From UBA9926 sp913064795 (lineage in GTDB: Bacteria; Pseudomonadota; Gammaproteobacteria; Pseudomonadales; Azotimanducaceae): a stretch of DNA of 64,000 nt. Made by a program: the position numbers and the translations under genes. Below are positions 35,466 to 44,733 of this stretch, piece after piece. The stretch lies in the NCBI GenBank assembly GCA_045560765.1, contig JBJKZD010000010.1, forward strand, positions 62,001-126,000, in the 5' to 3' direction. Within the stretch, counting starts at the first letter, position 1, and every line of letters begins with the position of its first letter. Under the pieces are notes generated by a model, which did not search any database, was not told the origin of the DNA, and saw only the letters and a list, made by a program, of their open reading frames with translations.

Positions 35466-36131
35466 ATGGACGAAGAAGATAAAATCAGGCTGTCAGCCTT
35501 GTTCGATGGTGAAGCCACCGACCTCGAGGAACGTCGTTTCTTTCGAGATCATGCTCCAGCGGATTCGGCGCACAGGCTGGCCCGGTGGGAGACAGCAAGA
35601 CAGGTCCTGCGTGGTGGGCAGACGTCATTCTCCTCTGAAGCCCAACAGGTCGCGTTGTTCGAAAGTATCCATACTGCCATCGCTGAAGAAGCACCATTAA
35701 CAATGACGGGCGTTCCGAAAATGCCGTCGAAACGACGGCCAATTGCCTTCGCTGCAGCGGCCTCGATGCTCCTTATGATCGGGGTCGGATTGCTTGTGCC
35801 GGAATTCCAGAATGGGGATTCTGCGAACAAACGAGGCGGTGTCGCAGTCAGTGGTGGATCCCTAGCTCGGCCGTCGATGGGTGAGCCTTCGGTCGGACAG
35901 CATTCGACGAGACAGCCGTCAATGAGAGAGGTCGCTACTATTGGCTTTGACCCAAATCGGTCAGTGTCTAATGAACTTGATGAAGTCGACACGAATCCCG
36001 ATCTGAGGGCGCTGGATGCTGAGGGGAGAGCGAAGTTGCGAGCGTATTTACAGCAGCACGATCGAGTCTCTCAGAGCGGTTCAAGGCAAGCTTTCGTCAA
36101 TTTCCCACAGTCTAGTGGCGTTGAGCGATAA
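35466..36131 (+). CDS. rseA: Anti-sigma-E factor RseA (MucA-like)
   Basis: The 221-residue protein has the RseA N-terminal sigma-binding domain (LSALFDGEATDLEERRFFRD...RLARWETARQVLRG), one membrane helix (about residues 94-112, PIAFAAAASMLLMIGVGLLV) and a periplasmic tail. Its release by DegS/RseP-type proteolysis frees sigma-E. Residues about 135-154 form four pentapeptide repeats (RPSMG, EPSVG, QHSTR, QPSMR) encoded by 15-bp units at 35868-35927. rseB follows within a few bases. Confidence 0.93.
   Translation: MDEEDKIRLSALFDGEATDLEERRFFRDHAPADSAHRLARWETARQVLRGGQTSFSSEAQQVALFESIHTAIAEEAPLTMTGVPKMPSKRRPIAFAAAASMLLMIGVGLLVPEFQNGDSANKRGGVAVSGGSLARPSMGEPSVGQHSTRQPSMREVATIGFDPNRSVSNELDEVDTNPDLRALDAEGRAKLRAYLQQHDRVSQSGSRQAFVNFPQSSGVER
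35868..35927 (+). repeat. In-frame 15-bp repeat inside rseA, four units
   Basis: Units start at 35868, 35883, 35898 and 35913 and encode x-P/H-S-x-G/R pentapeptides in the periplasmic linker of RseA, just after the membrane helix. The unit length keeps the reading frame. Confidence 0.8.
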
Positions 36132-36143
36132 GGATTGAGGGGT

Positions 36144-37139
36144 ATGTGGGTGTTTCCAATGCATCGTCAAAAACGAAGGGAGTCGGGAGTTGGGTTGCTC
36201 TCGGTTGCTCTGTGTTTGTTGATCGCTTCTGGATCGCTGTTTGCTGCGAATTCAACGGAAACCTCGATTGAGGCGGCAGACCTTCGCTCGGCTGAAAGCT
36301 GGTTGGCCAAGATGGTGGCTGCTTTTTCAGAACAGACCTACTCAGGTACGTTCACCTACATTCGAGGTTCGGAATTTACCACGATGCAAATCGCCCATGA
36401 CGCCCGGGGAGGCTCTGTAAGAGAGGCGATTCTTCGGCTCAACGGTCCAAAGATCGACATCAGGCGATCGGGGGATGTGATCGTTTGCCACCATGAAGCG
36501 AATAACCCAGGCAGTCTGCGCCACGATGTGCTCCTCGGTCCTTTCAGCCAATCTTTTAATGATCTGATACAGCAGTCTAGTCAATTCTATGAGTTGCGAC
36601 TGTCTGGTAAAGATCGAATTGCAAACCGAAGCGCTGTACGGTTGTCGATACAACCTGTTAAAGCCGACCGTTTCGGATATTTTTTATGGCTTGATCAAGA
36701 AACTGGATTGCTGCTGCAATCCCATTTGCTCGAGCGAGGGCGTGTGAAAGAGGTGTTTTCATTCTCCCAAATCGAGTTCAATCAAATTTCAGAAGATGCG
36801 TTTGCGGTGGTGGATGACACACGCACAGTGAGTCATCGACTGACCGATGATGTTATTGAAAAAGATACCAAACCAACCTTTAAGGTCCGATGGTTGCCTG
36901 CTGGTTTTCGTGTGGTTCGGCAGGCGGGCAATCGAGTGCATTTTAGTGATGGCCTGGTAAACTTCTCTGTGTTTCTAGAGCCTCAAAAAGGGCTTCCTAA
37001 CTTAGCGACTCAAGTGAGAGGTCGCACAATTGTGACACGGACATTAAAAAACCAGCAGGGCCAAGTTACGATTATCGGTGGTCTGCCGGTGGTCACCGCG
37101 CAGAAACTCGCCGAATCCGTAGAACCGATCCTTTACTGA
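36144..37139 (+). CDS. rseB: Sigma-E regulator RseB (MucB-like)
   Basis: RseB is the periplasmic protein that shields RseA from DegS and senses lipopolysaccharide or lipoprotein stress. The sequence starts with a signal peptide (about residues 15-38, VGLLSVALCLLIASGSLFA), followed by the LolA-like N-terminal domain (AESWLAKMVAAFSEQTYSGTFTYIRGSE...) and the C-terminal domain (VRWLPAGFRVV...HFSDGLVNFSVFLEP). An in-frame TTG lies nine bases upstream. It is part of rpoE-rseABC-mucD. Confidence 0.94.
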   Translation: MWVFPMHRQKRRESGVGLLSVALCLLIASGSLFAANSTETSIEAADLRSAESWLAKMVAAFSEQTYSGTFTYIRGSEFTTMQIAHDARGGSVREAILRLNGPKIDIRRSGDVIVCHHEANNPGSLRHDVLLGPFSQSFNDLIQQSSQFYELRLSGKDRIANRSAVRLSIQPVKADRFGYFLWLDQETGLLLQSHLLERGRVKEVFSFSQIEFNQISEDAFAVVDDTRTVSHRLTDDVIEKDTKPTFKVRWLPAGFRVVRQAGNRVHFSDGLVNFSVFLEPQKGLPNLATQVRGRTIVTRTLKNQQGQVTIIGGLPVVTAQKLAESVEPILY

Positions 37140-37187
37140 ATTTAAATCGTAGATTGTTCGTTCGTAGTTGTTAAGACTGCGCGTTGA

Positions 37188-37577
37188 ATGGTCGGTGTTT
37201 CGGAGCCAGGCTTAATGATAAAGGGCAGAGTGGTCGAGGGCGATTCAGCCAAATCTATTGTAGTCAACGAACAGGCGCGGTGTGCGGGGTGCGCTGTGAA
37301 AAGCTGTGGTGGAAATCTCGTCACTTTCTCAATGCCCTCGTCGCTGGATGAGGGGCCTGTCGCGATCGGACTTGCTCCCAGTATGCTGGGACGAGTGTTG
37401 CTCCACAGTTTAGGGTTGCCGCTGGTTGGCATGGTAGGGGGCGTGGTGTTCGGTGTTATATTGCAATGGAGTGAGGGAAGTCAATTCGTCTTGGGATGTT
37501 TGGGGTTCGGAATACTGGCCTCATATTGCCGAGTGTTTGACCCCAGCCTTATAACCGTGATGAGAGAAGAGACTTAA
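37188..37577 (+). CDS. rseC: RseC/MucC-family membrane protein
   Basis: This 129-residue protein has the RseC cysteine cluster (ARCAGCAVKSCGG, about residues 30-42), followed by two membrane helices (about 68-90 and 95-113). RseC relatives act on sigma-E control and, in some bacteria, with the Rnf/SoxR-reducing system. ATG 37215 (MIKGRVVEGD) is an alternative start closer to the family N-terminus. Confidence 0.88.
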   Translation: MVGVSEPGLMIKGRVVEGDSAKSIVVNEQARCAGCAVKSCGGNLVTFSMPSSLDEGPVAIGLAPSMLGRVLLHSLGLPLVGMVGGVVFGVILQWSEGSQFVLGCLGFGILASYCRVFDPSLITVMREET

Positions 37578-37590
37578 AGCAGGCAAATCT

Positions 37591-38964
37591 ATGAAATTAG
37601 CATCCACAGGATTATTTTTGGGTTTGGCATGGGTTTTGATAATGCCGAGTGCGCAAGCCAACTTGCCGGACTTCACCGAGTTAGTGGAGGCGGCAGCACC
37701 CGCAGTGGTCAACATCACAGCAACCCGCAAAGCCGTTGAACAGTCGGCGCCCAGCCAGGAGGAGATGCCAGAACTTTTTAGACGGTTCTTTCGAGACTAT
37801 CAAGGGCGAAATATCCCAAGGCCCTCAACGGGATCTGGTTTTTTAATTTCCAGCGATGGTTATCTCTTAACCAACCATCATGTGGTTGAAGACGCAGAAG
37901 AAATCATCGTCGCGCTGAGCGATCGGCGGGAACGGGAAGCCACCTTGGTCGGTGCTGATCCCCTCTCTGATCTGGCGTTACTCAAAATCGACGAAACGGA
38001 TCTGCCGGCAGTTTCTATTGGTTCATCAGAGGCGCTCGAAGTCGGAGAATGGGTGATGGCGATTGGCTCCCCATTTGGTTTCGAGTTATCGGTTACGGCG
38101 GGTATTGTCAGTGCAAAAGGTCGTAGCCTGCCAGATGAACGGGGTAATTACGTGCCGTTCATTCAAACTGACGTTGCGATCAATCCCGGCAACTCGGGTG
38201 GACCCTTGTTTAATCTTGAGGGAAAAGTGGTCGGTATCAATTCCCAGATTTTTACACGCTCAGGGGGGTTCATGGGGCTGTCGTTTTCGATCCCAATGGA
38301 TGTTGCGATGGAGGTGGTTGAGCAGCTTAAAGAGAAAGGATCCGTCTCGAGGGGTTGGTTGGGTGTGCAGATTCAACGGGTGGATCGCGACCTGGCAGAA
38401 TCCTTTGGTCTTGATAGGGCGGCCGGGGCATTGGTGACAAGGGTTTTTGCAGACAGCCCAGCTGACAGAGCAGGCCTTGAGGAGGGCGACATCATCATCG
38501 AATTCGGCGGACGGGCGATCGACCTGTCGTCTGACTTGCCCCAGGTCGTTGGTCGAATCAAAGCGGGTGCAGAAACCACGATGGAAGTGGTCAGAAACGG
38601 CAAGGCACTGGAGATCGCTGTAAAGGTAGGAGAGCTTGATGCTCAAACACCCTTGGCTCAGAACGAGCGGCCGAGCACACCTTCTGACAATCGTTTAGGC
38701 ATTCAGGTCAGGGCACTCGCTGAAGATGAAAAAACCGAACTCGCCGTTGATGTCGGCGTGGTGATCGTTGAGGTAGCGCCCGGGCCAGGTCAGCGAGCGA
38801 ATTTGGTGGCCGGAGATGTGATTACCTCAATGAACAACCAGTGGCTGGATTCGGTTGCCGACTTCGAGCGGGAGCTCGCTGAGCTTCCTGGCGGTGTTGC
38901 GATACCTGTCCGAATTGTTCGCGGACGACAGCCTCAGTTTATTGCGATCAAGTTAGACCCCTAG
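37591..38964 (+). CDS. mucD: Periplasmic serine protease MucD (DegP/DegQ family)
   Basis: The 457-residue protein has a signal peptide ending near AQA (residue ~24), a trypsin-like domain with His in YLLTNHHVVEDA, Asp in DPLSDLALLKID and Ser in AINPGNSGGPL, then two PDZ domains (about residues 255-345 and 365-450). It removes misfolded periplasmic proteins and restrains sigma-E activation. Its place as last gene of the rpoE cluster is that of mucD in pseudomonads. Confidence 0.95.
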   Translation: MKLASTGLFLGLAWVLIMPSAQANLPDFTELVEAAAPAVVNITATRKAVEQSAPSQEEMPELFRRFFRDYQGRNIPRPSTGSGFLISSDGYLLTNHHVVEDAEEIIVALSDRREREATLVGADPLSDLALLKIDETDLPAVSIGSSEALEVGEWVMAIGSPFGFELSVTAGIVSAKGRSLPDERGNYVPFIQTDVAINPGNSGGPLFNLEGKVVGINSQIFTRSGGFMGLSFSIPMDVAMEVVEQLKEKGSVSRGWLGVQIQRVDRDLAESFGLDRAAGALVTRVFADSPADRAGLEEGDIIIEFGGRAIDLSSDLPQVVGRIKAGAETTMEVVRNGKALEIAVKVGELDAQTPLAQNERPSTPSDNRLGIQVRALAEDEKTELAVDVGVVIVEVAPGPGQRANLVAGDVITSMNNQWLDSVADFERELAELPGGVAIPVRIVRGRQPQFIAIKLDP

Positions 38965-39048
38965 TGCAAGTCGAAGCGCTTCTGGATGGCTAAAGACCGC
39001 CATATCCATTAGACTTCGCGGCATTTCATCGGCTAGGCCGCCCATTTT

Positions 39049-40842
39049 ATGCATCCAGACAACATCCGGAATTTCTCGATCATTGCTCATATTGATCATG
39101 GCAAATCGACCCTCGCGGATCGGTTTATCCAGATGTGTGGCGGACTGTCAGAGCGTGAGATGGCCAATCAGGTGCTCGACTCGATGGATATCGAAAGGGA
39201 GCGGGGAATCACCATTAAGGCGCAGAGCGTTTCGCTCATGTACACCGCTGAGAATGGCCAAGACTACCAGCTCAACATCATTGATACGCCTGGACACGTT
39301 GATTTTAGCTATGAGGTCTCTAGATCCATGGCTGCCTGCGAAGGGGCGCTGCTGGTTGTTGATGCCGCCCAGGGCGTTGAGGCGCAATCCGTTGCAAATT
39401 GCTATACCGCAGTGGAGCAGGGTCTGGAGGTTTTACCCGTCTTGAACAAAATTGATCTACCCCAGGCGGAGCCCGAGCGCGTATGCCAAGAGATCGAAGA
39501 AATTATTGGGATTGATGCCAGCTCGGCGATTTCGGTCAGCGCGAAGACCGGAATGGGTGTTGAGGCATTAATCGAATATTTGATTGAGTCGATTCCGCCG
39601 CCAAGAGATTATCGTGAGGAACCCCTCCAAGCACTGATCATAGACTCCTGGTTCGACAACTATTTGGGTGTTGTGTCTCTTGTGAAGGTAATCAAGGGCG
39701 AAATTAAGAAAAAAGACAAATTCATCATTCACTCAACGGGGAAAACCCACCAGGCCGACGCAGTGGGGATTTTTACACCCAGGCGGACAGAAACAGGAAG
39801 GTTGGGGTCTGGAGAGGTCGGATTTTTAGTCGCCGGCATTAAGGAAGTCCGAGGCGCGCCCGTTGGTGACACGTTAGTCACGCCGGGTATGGAAACTGAG
39901 GCGCTGCCTGGTTTTGAGCGGGTTAAGCCGCAAGTCTTTGCCGGAATGTTTACGGTCAGCGCAGATGATTTTGATAATTTTCGAGATGCCTTAGAAAAAC
40001 TAACCCTCAATGACGCATCGTTAATCTACGAACCCGAAAGTTCCGATGCGCTTGGCAGTGGCTTTCGATGCGGCTTTCTTGGCATGCTGCACATGGAGAT
40101 TATCCAGGAGCGGCTTGAACGCGAATACAATCTAGATTTGATCACTTCAGCTCCAACTGTGGTTTATGAGGTGTTGCTCAAGTCAAATCAGACACTAACG
40201 GTTGATAACCCCTCGCAGCTTCCTGATATGGGTAGTATTCAAGAAATGCGAGAACCCATCGTTCAGGCGAATATTCTTGTTCCCTCAGAGCACTTGGGCA
40301 GTGTGATCACCTTGTGTGAAGAGCGCCGTGGCGTACAGAAAGATATGCAGTTCGTGGGTAAACAGGTCTCATTATCTTATGAGTTGCCAATGAATGAGGT
40401 GGTCTTGGACTTTTTTGACCGGATCAAATCAGTTTCCCGGGGGTATGCCTCCTTGGACTATAGCTTTGTTCGGTTTCAGGCTGCTCAGCTGGCGCGTTTA
40501 GATGTGCTGATTAATGGCGATCGGGTGGATGCGCTCGCAATCATCGTGCACAGAGACGACTCTCGGAGTAAAGGTCTAGCGCTGACCAGTAAAATGAAAG
40601 AATTGATCCCCCGCCAGATGTTTGATGTGGCTATCCAGGCTGCGATGGGGGGTCAAATTATCGCTCGGCAAACGGTCAAGGCGCTGCGGAAAAACGTGAC
40701 CGCGAAATGCTATGGCGGCGATATTACTCGAAAGAAAAAACTGCTTGAAAAGCAGAAGGCGGGTAAGCGAAGGATGAAGCAGGTGGGGAGTGTGGAGATT
40801 CCTCAAGAAGCCTTTTTGGCCGTACTGAAAGTGGACCGCTAG
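39049..40842 (+). CDS. lepA: Elongation factor 4 (LepA)
   Basis: LepA is a ribosome-dependent GTPase that helps 30S biogenesis and stalled translation. The 597-residue length is standard. GTPase motifs are AHIDHGKSTLADR, DTPGHVDFSYEVSRS and LNKIDLPQAEPERV; the LepA-specific C-terminal domain ends KKKLLEKQKAGKRRMKQVGSVEIPQEAFLAVLKV. lepB follows after 29 bases. Confidence 0.98.
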   Translation: MHPDNIRNFSIIAHIDHGKSTLADRFIQMCGGLSEREMANQVLDSMDIERERGITIKAQSVSLMYTAENGQDYQLNIIDTPGHVDFSYEVSRSMAACEGALLVVDAAQGVEAQSVANCYTAVEQGLEVLPVLNKIDLPQAEPERVCQEIEEIIGIDASSAISVSAKTGMGVEALIEYLIESIPPPRDYREEPLQALIIDSWFDNYLGVVSLVKVIKGEIKKKDKFIIHSTGKTHQADAVGIFTPRRTETGRLGSGEVGFLVAGIKEVRGAPVGDTLVTPGMETEALPGFERVKPQVFAGMFTVSADDFDNFRDALEKLTLNDASLIYEPESSDALGSGFRCGFLGMLHMEIIQERLEREYNLDLITSAPTVVYEVLLKSNQTLTVDNPSQLPDMGSIQEMREPIVQANILVPSEHLGSVITLCEERRGVQKDMQFVGKQVSLSYELPMNEVVLDFFDRIKSVSRGYASLDYSFVRFQAAQLARLDVLINGDRVDALAIIVHRDDSRSKGLALTSKMKELIPRQMFDVAIQAAMGGQIIARQTVKALRKNVTAKCYGGDITRKKKLLEKQKAGKRRMKQVGSVEIPQEAFLAVLKVDR

Positions 40843-40871
40843 GTGTATCGAAGAAGTAAAGAGGGAACTTA

Positions 40872-41639
40872 ATGGATCTCAGTGTCAATTTCCCATTATT
40901 GTTGGTTGTCCTAACCGCATTGTGTGGCGGTATTTGGTTATTGGACATCTGGTTACTGAGTCCTCGTCGAGTGCGCGCAGACTCAAAGCAGGATCGCCAG
41001 CCAGCGGTTGTTGAATATGCTGCCTCTTTTTTCCCGGTCTTGCTGTTTGTTCTCGTACTGCGCTCATTTTTGGTTGAGCCCTTTCAAATTCCCTCTGGAT
41101 CTATGATTCCGACACTCGAGGTCGGAGATTTTATTCTGGTCAATAAGTACACCTATGGTCTGCGTCTGCCTGTAATCGGTACCAAGGTCGTCGCGATTGG
41201 GGAGCCAGAGCGAGGGGATGCGATGGTTTTTATCCCGCCCCATGAAGAGCAATACTTTATTAAGCGTGTGGTGGGCCTACCCGGGGATCGAGTCCGTTAT
41301 CAAAACAAAACTCTATTCATTAACAATGTGGAGCAGAAGCAGACATTCCTTAACGAAATTGCGGGTTCGCGCCCAGGCCAATTAAGGTTTCTCGAAAAAC
41401 TGGATGAAAGGACACACGAGATTTATCGCAACGTGTACCAGGATGCTCGAATTCAAGAGTGGTTGGTCCCTGATGGTCATTATTTTATGATGGGGGACAA
41501 CAGAGACCAAAGCAGTGACAGTCGATATTGGGGCTTCGTGTCCGAAGAGAAGATTGTCGGTAGAGCCTTTGCTGTGTGGCTGCACAAGGAGCCCGGTCTT
41601 TCACTGCCTAATTTTTCAAGGAATGGTTGGATTGAATAG
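40872..41639 (+). CDS. lepB: Signal peptidase I (LepB)
   Basis: LepB cleaves Sec and Tat signal peptides on the outer face of the inner membrane. The 255-residue protein has two N-terminal membrane helices (about residues 6-28 and 50-66), catalytic Ser in FQIPSGSMIPTLEVGD and catalytic Lys in RGDAMVF...YFIKRVVGLPGD, plus the box MMGDNRDQSSDSRYWGFV. The DUF4845 gene overlaps its end. Confidence 0.97.
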   Translation: MDLSVNFPLLLVVLTALCGGIWLLDIWLLSPRRVRADSKQDRQPAVVEYAASFFPVLLFVLVLRSFLVEPFQIPSGSMIPTLEVGDFILVNKYTYGLRLPVIGTKVVAIGEPERGDAMVFIPPHEEQYFIKRVVGLPGDRVRYQNKTLFINNVEQKQTFLNEIAGSRPGQLRFLEKLDERTHEIYRNVYQDARIQEWLVPDGHYFMMGDNRDQSSDSRYWGFVSEEKIVGRAFAVWLHKEPGLSLPNFSRNGWIE

Positions 41640-42024
41640 AAAAATCTCAAGCTATCGATCTGATACTGCGCTTGGCATCGCCATGTCAGATCTTTTGATT
41701 GGGTTGGTGATGATCGGTGTCATATTTTCGGTGGCCATGAAGTTTGTACCCCATTATTGGGATCATCAAGCCGCGGTTGGGGTTGTGGAGCGGCTGACTG
41801 AAGACGCTAACAGTCAAGGGGCAGACGCCCGCGATCTGAAACGGCTGTTGGAAAAGCGCCTCAAGATGAACAACCTAGATCATTTTGTTGAAAATGGTTG
41901 GGTACAAGTCATCGACACGGGTCGCGGCCATGAATTTACCTTCAATTATGAGGTGCGCGACGAGCTAATGGCCAATATTGATTTCGTAATTAAGTTTGAA
42001 GATCGCTTCATCTCAGCGAATTAA
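41632..42024 (+). CDS. DUF4845 small membrane protein
   Basis: About 130 residues with one N-terminal pilin-like helix (GIAMSDLLIGLVMIGVIFSVAMKFVPHYWDH). The family sits between lepB and rnc in pseudomonads and relatives, with no established function. I prefer the TTG at 41632, nine bases after AAGGA; ATG 41623 is possible but leaves almost no spacing. It overlaps lepB by eight bases. Confidence 0.8.
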   Translation: MNRKISSYRSDTALGIAMSDLLIGLVMIGVIFSVAMKFVPHYWDHQAAVGVVERLTEDANSQGADARDLKRLLEKRLKMNNLDHFVENGWVQVIDTGRGHEFTFNYEVRDELMANIDFVIKFEDRFISAN

Positions 42025-42046
42025 TATTTTGATTGCTTCAAAAAAT

Positions 42047-42724
42047 ATGAATCAGCTCCAGGAGTTACTGGGCTATCGATTCAAGAAAACCGAGTTACTG
42101 CAACAGGCACTTAAGCATCGGAGCGCGGGTGCGAAGCACAACGAACGCTTGGAATTTTTAGGTGATGCGGTGCTCGAGCTTGCGATCACCGACCTGCTTT
42201 ATAGACAGTTTTCGACTTCTGATGAAGGCAGGCTTACCCGTTTTCGTGCGCGATTGGTTAGGAAAGAAACCTTGGCAGAGCGGGCGCGGGCGCTCACTTT
42301 GGGTCAGTTTTTAGAACTTGGTCCAGGAGAAAGAAAATCAGGGGGCGCGGACCGAGACTCAATTTTAGCGGATGCCTTCGAAGCGATTTTAGGCGCGATT
42401 TATCTCGATGTGGGTTTTCTGGGGGTTAAAGAGCGCGTTGAAAATTGGTTTGGGCAAACCCTTGAGGGTCTCGAGGCCTTATCCCAAGAGAAGGATCCTA
42501 AGACAAGATTGCAGGAACAGCTGCAGGGTCTCGGCGAGCCTGTGCCAGAATATCGTGTGGTTTCGGTTTCAGGAGATGATCATCAACAGCGTTTTAAGGT
42601 TGAATGTCGCTGTTCACTTTTAAAGTCCAGCCAAATGGCAGAGGGGGATTCGATTAAGCAGGCGGAACAGAATGCGGCAGCGGCGTGCTTGGACGGATTA
42701 GCCGCGGAAAATATCAGTGTCTGA
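42047..42724 (+). CDS. rnc: Ribonuclease III
   Basis: RNase III cuts double-stranded RNA, including rRNA precursors. The 225-residue protein has the signature ERLEFLGDAVLELAITDLLY, acidic catalytic residues in DSILADAFEAILGAIYLD, and a C-terminal dsRNA-binding domain (DPKTRLQEQLQGLGEPVPEYRVV...AEQNAAAACLDGL). ATG 42047 matches the family start (MNQLQELLGYRF). era overlaps its end by eight bases, as usual. Confidence 0.97.
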   Translation: MNQLQELLGYRFKKTELLQQALKHRSAGAKHNERLEFLGDAVLELAITDLLYRQFSTSDEGRLTRFRARLVRKETLAERARALTLGQFLELGPGERKSGGADRDSILADAFEAILGAIYLDVGFLGVKERVENWFGQTLEGLEALSQEKDPKTRLQEQLQGLGEPVPEYRVVSVSGDDHQQRFKVECRCSLLKSSQMAEGDSIKQAEQNAAAACLDGLAAENISV

Positions 42725-43622
42725 GCTGACAACAGCCACTCGCTGCGGTTACGTCGCTATCGTGGGACGACCCAACGTCGGCAAGTCAACGTTACTCAAT
42801 ACACTGCTTGATCAAAAAATCAGCATCACCTCTCGAAAGCCCCAGACCACCCGGCATCAGCTGTTGGGGATCAAGACCAACGATCACTATCAAATTTTAT
42901 ATGTAGATACGCCAGGCATTCACACCGCGGGCAAGCGCGCGATCAATCGTTACATGAATCGCAACGCTTTCAGCGTTATCCGTGACGTGGATGTTATTTT
43001 GTTTGTTCTAGACCGAAATCAATGGTCGCAAGACGACGATGCGGTGGAGCAAGCGATTCGACAGAGCCCGGCGAAGGTCATCGTAGTGATCAATAAGGTG
43101 GATTTGATGAAGCCCAAGTCGGCACTCCTACCCTTGCTGCAATCCATCCATCAGCGTCTCCCCAATGCGGTAGTTGTTCCGGTTTCAGCCCAAACCGGGG
43201 ATAACTTGGATGCGCTAGATCGTGAAGTTCAGTCAATGTTGCCGGAGGGTCCTTTTTATTTTGAGGCGGATCAAATTACCGATCGGAGTGAGCGTTTTTT
43301 AGCAGCCGAAATTATCCGAGAGAAATTAATGCGTCAATTGGGCGAAGAACTTCCCTACGCGCTGACAATTCAAATTGACACCTTTGACGTTAAAGAAGCC
43401 GTCGCGCACATTAATGCGACGATCTTCGTTGAGCGCGAAGGTCAGAAGACGATTTTGATTGGCAGCGATGGCCGACGATTAAAACAGGTTGGTTCCGATG
43501 CACGGCGAGACTTGGAGCGAATGCTCGATCAGAAAGTGATGCTTAAAACATGGGTTAAGGTGAAATCTGGCTGGTCGAATAGCGAGCGAGCGCTCAAGAG
43601 TCTCGGTTATGACGACCTCTAA
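42717..43622 (+). CDS. era: GTPase Era
   Basis: Era binds the 3' end of 16S rRNA during 30S maturation. The 301-residue protein starts with GTG and has G1 GRPNVGKSTLLN, G3 DTPGIH, G4 NKVD and a C-terminal KH domain (IRERLMRQLGEELPYALT-like block; GQKTILIGSDGRRLKQVG). It overlaps recO by 14 bases. Confidence 0.98.
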   Translation: MSELTTATRCGYVAIVGRPNVGKSTLLNTLLDQKISITSRKPQTTRHQLLGIKTNDHYQILYVDTPGIHTAGKRAINRYMNRNAFSVIRDVDVILFVLDRNQWSQDDDAVEQAIRQSPAKVIVVINKVDLMKPKSALLPLLQSIHQRLPNAVVVPVSAQTGDNLDALDREVQSMLPEGPFYFEADQITDRSERFLAAEIIREKLMRQLGEELPYALTIQIDTFDVKEAVAHINATIFVEREGQKTILIGSDGRRLKQVGSDARRDLERMLDQKVMLKTWVKVKSGWSNSERALKSLGYDDL

Positions 43623-44325
43623 CACACAGAATTTGACAGGATTTGTGCTGCACCAGAGGAAATATCGGGATACCAGTCTGATTGTTGAGTTTTTCTCACG
43701 GGAAGCCGGTCGCGTGTCGCTGCTTTTTAAGGGTGTGCGCCGTCCCGTGAAAAAAAGCGGCGTGAGCCTGTCTGATCTGCGATTGTTTCAAAGGCTGTCA
43801 GTTCAGAAAATAGGTCGGGGAGAATTACCTTTGGCCAAGGTGATCGACTCGGCTTTTACCCCGAAGGTTTTGGAAGGCTACGAGGCGATTATTGGGCTCT
43901 ATGTCAACGAATTGATGGTTCGATTGACCGGACGGTTTGAAGTCATGACTGAGCTTTTCGATGCATACGAGCGCTGGGTTGCTGAGGTCTTGGATCAAGG
44001 TTTTCTCCAGGCGGGGTTGCGTGAATTTGAGTTAACCCTACTCTCAGAATTAGGTTATGGCATCGATTTTGGATTCGATGCGGCAAATGGGGGCGAAATT
44101 GCCCCTGATCAGTGGTATCACTATTTTCCGGGATCAGGATTTGCGCCTGCGGTTGATGCGGGTGTTCTTTCATTTAAGGGCGATGAACTTCTGCGCTTGG
44201 CGATGGGTACCATGACAGTCGCGGGTGCACAGATTGTGAAACAAGTGGTCCGTCAAGCGACACATGAATTACTCGAGGGAAAACCTCTTAGATCGAGAGA
44301 TTTGCTCGAAAAGGCCAGGCTATGA
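43609..44325 (+). CDS. recO: DNA repair protein RecO
   Basis: RecO works with RecF and RecR to load RecA onto SSB-coated gaps. The 238-residue protein has the N-terminal OB fold (GFVLHQRKYRDTSLIVEFFSREAGRVSLLFKGVRR) and the C-terminal helical domain (LREFELTLLSELGYGIDF). No zinc-finger cysteines are present, as in E. coli RecO. acpS overlaps its stop by four bases; pdxJ, commonly found here, is missing. Confidence 0.94.
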   Translation: MTTSNTQNLTGFVLHQRKYRDTSLIVEFFSREAGRVSLLFKGVRRPVKKSGVSLSDLRLFQRLSVQKIGRGELPLAKVIDSAFTPKVLEGYEAIIGLYVNELMVRLTGRFEVMTELFDAYERWVAEVLDQGFLQAGLREFELTLLSELGYGIDFGFDAANGGEIAPDQWYHYFPGSGFAPAVDAGVLSFKGDELLRLAMGTMTVAGAQIVKQVVRQATHELLEGKPLRSRDLLEKARL

Positions 44326-44708
44326 TTCTCGGTTTAGGAACAGACCTTGTTTCAGTGACACGGGTGGAATCGGTATTAAGCCGTCATCCCTTACGGTTCG
44401 CAAAAAAAGTGCTGACCGAAAAAGAGCATGTTCGTTTTCAGGCGTTGGACGCCCCCGGGATGGCAGCAGCTCATATAGCGAAACAATTTGCTGCTAAGGA
44501 AGCGGTCAGCAAAGCACTGGGGACCGGAATGCGTCAAGGCGTGCATTTTAATTTGATAGAAGTGACAAGAAGTCCCTCGGGCCAGCCTATGGTCTCATTG
44601 ATCGGCGGTGCTTTAGCCGTTGCGCAGCAACTGCAGGTGAGGTCTTGGCATCTTTCCTTAACGGATGACTCGGGATTTGTGGTTGCGGTTGCGATTGCTG
44701 AAGGCTGA
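44322..44708 (+). CDS. acpS: Holo-[acyl carrier protein] synthase
   Basis: AcpS transfers phosphopantetheine from CoA to acyl carrier protein. The 128-residue protein has the N-terminal metal-binding GLGTDLVSVTRVESVL and the core QFAAKEAVSKALGTGM. Direct coupling to recO (ATGA overlap) replaces the common recO-pdxJ-acpS order. Confidence 0.96.
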   Translation: MILGLGTDLVSVTRVESVLSRHPLRFAKKVLTEKEHVRFQALDAPGMAAAHIAKQFAAKEAVSKALGTGMRQGVHFNLIEVTRSPSGQPMVSLIGGALAVAQQLQVRSWHLSLTDDSGFVVAVAIAEG

Positions 44709-44730
44709 GGGCAAACCCGGGTGGCCCTTT
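44708..44730. terminator. Weak hairpin between convergent acpS and BarA-like gene
   Basis: AGGGC (44708-44712) pairs with GCCCT (44724-44728), followed by TT. A short stem with little T-run; it may work in either direction. Confidence 0.35.
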
Positions 44731-44733
44731 GAA

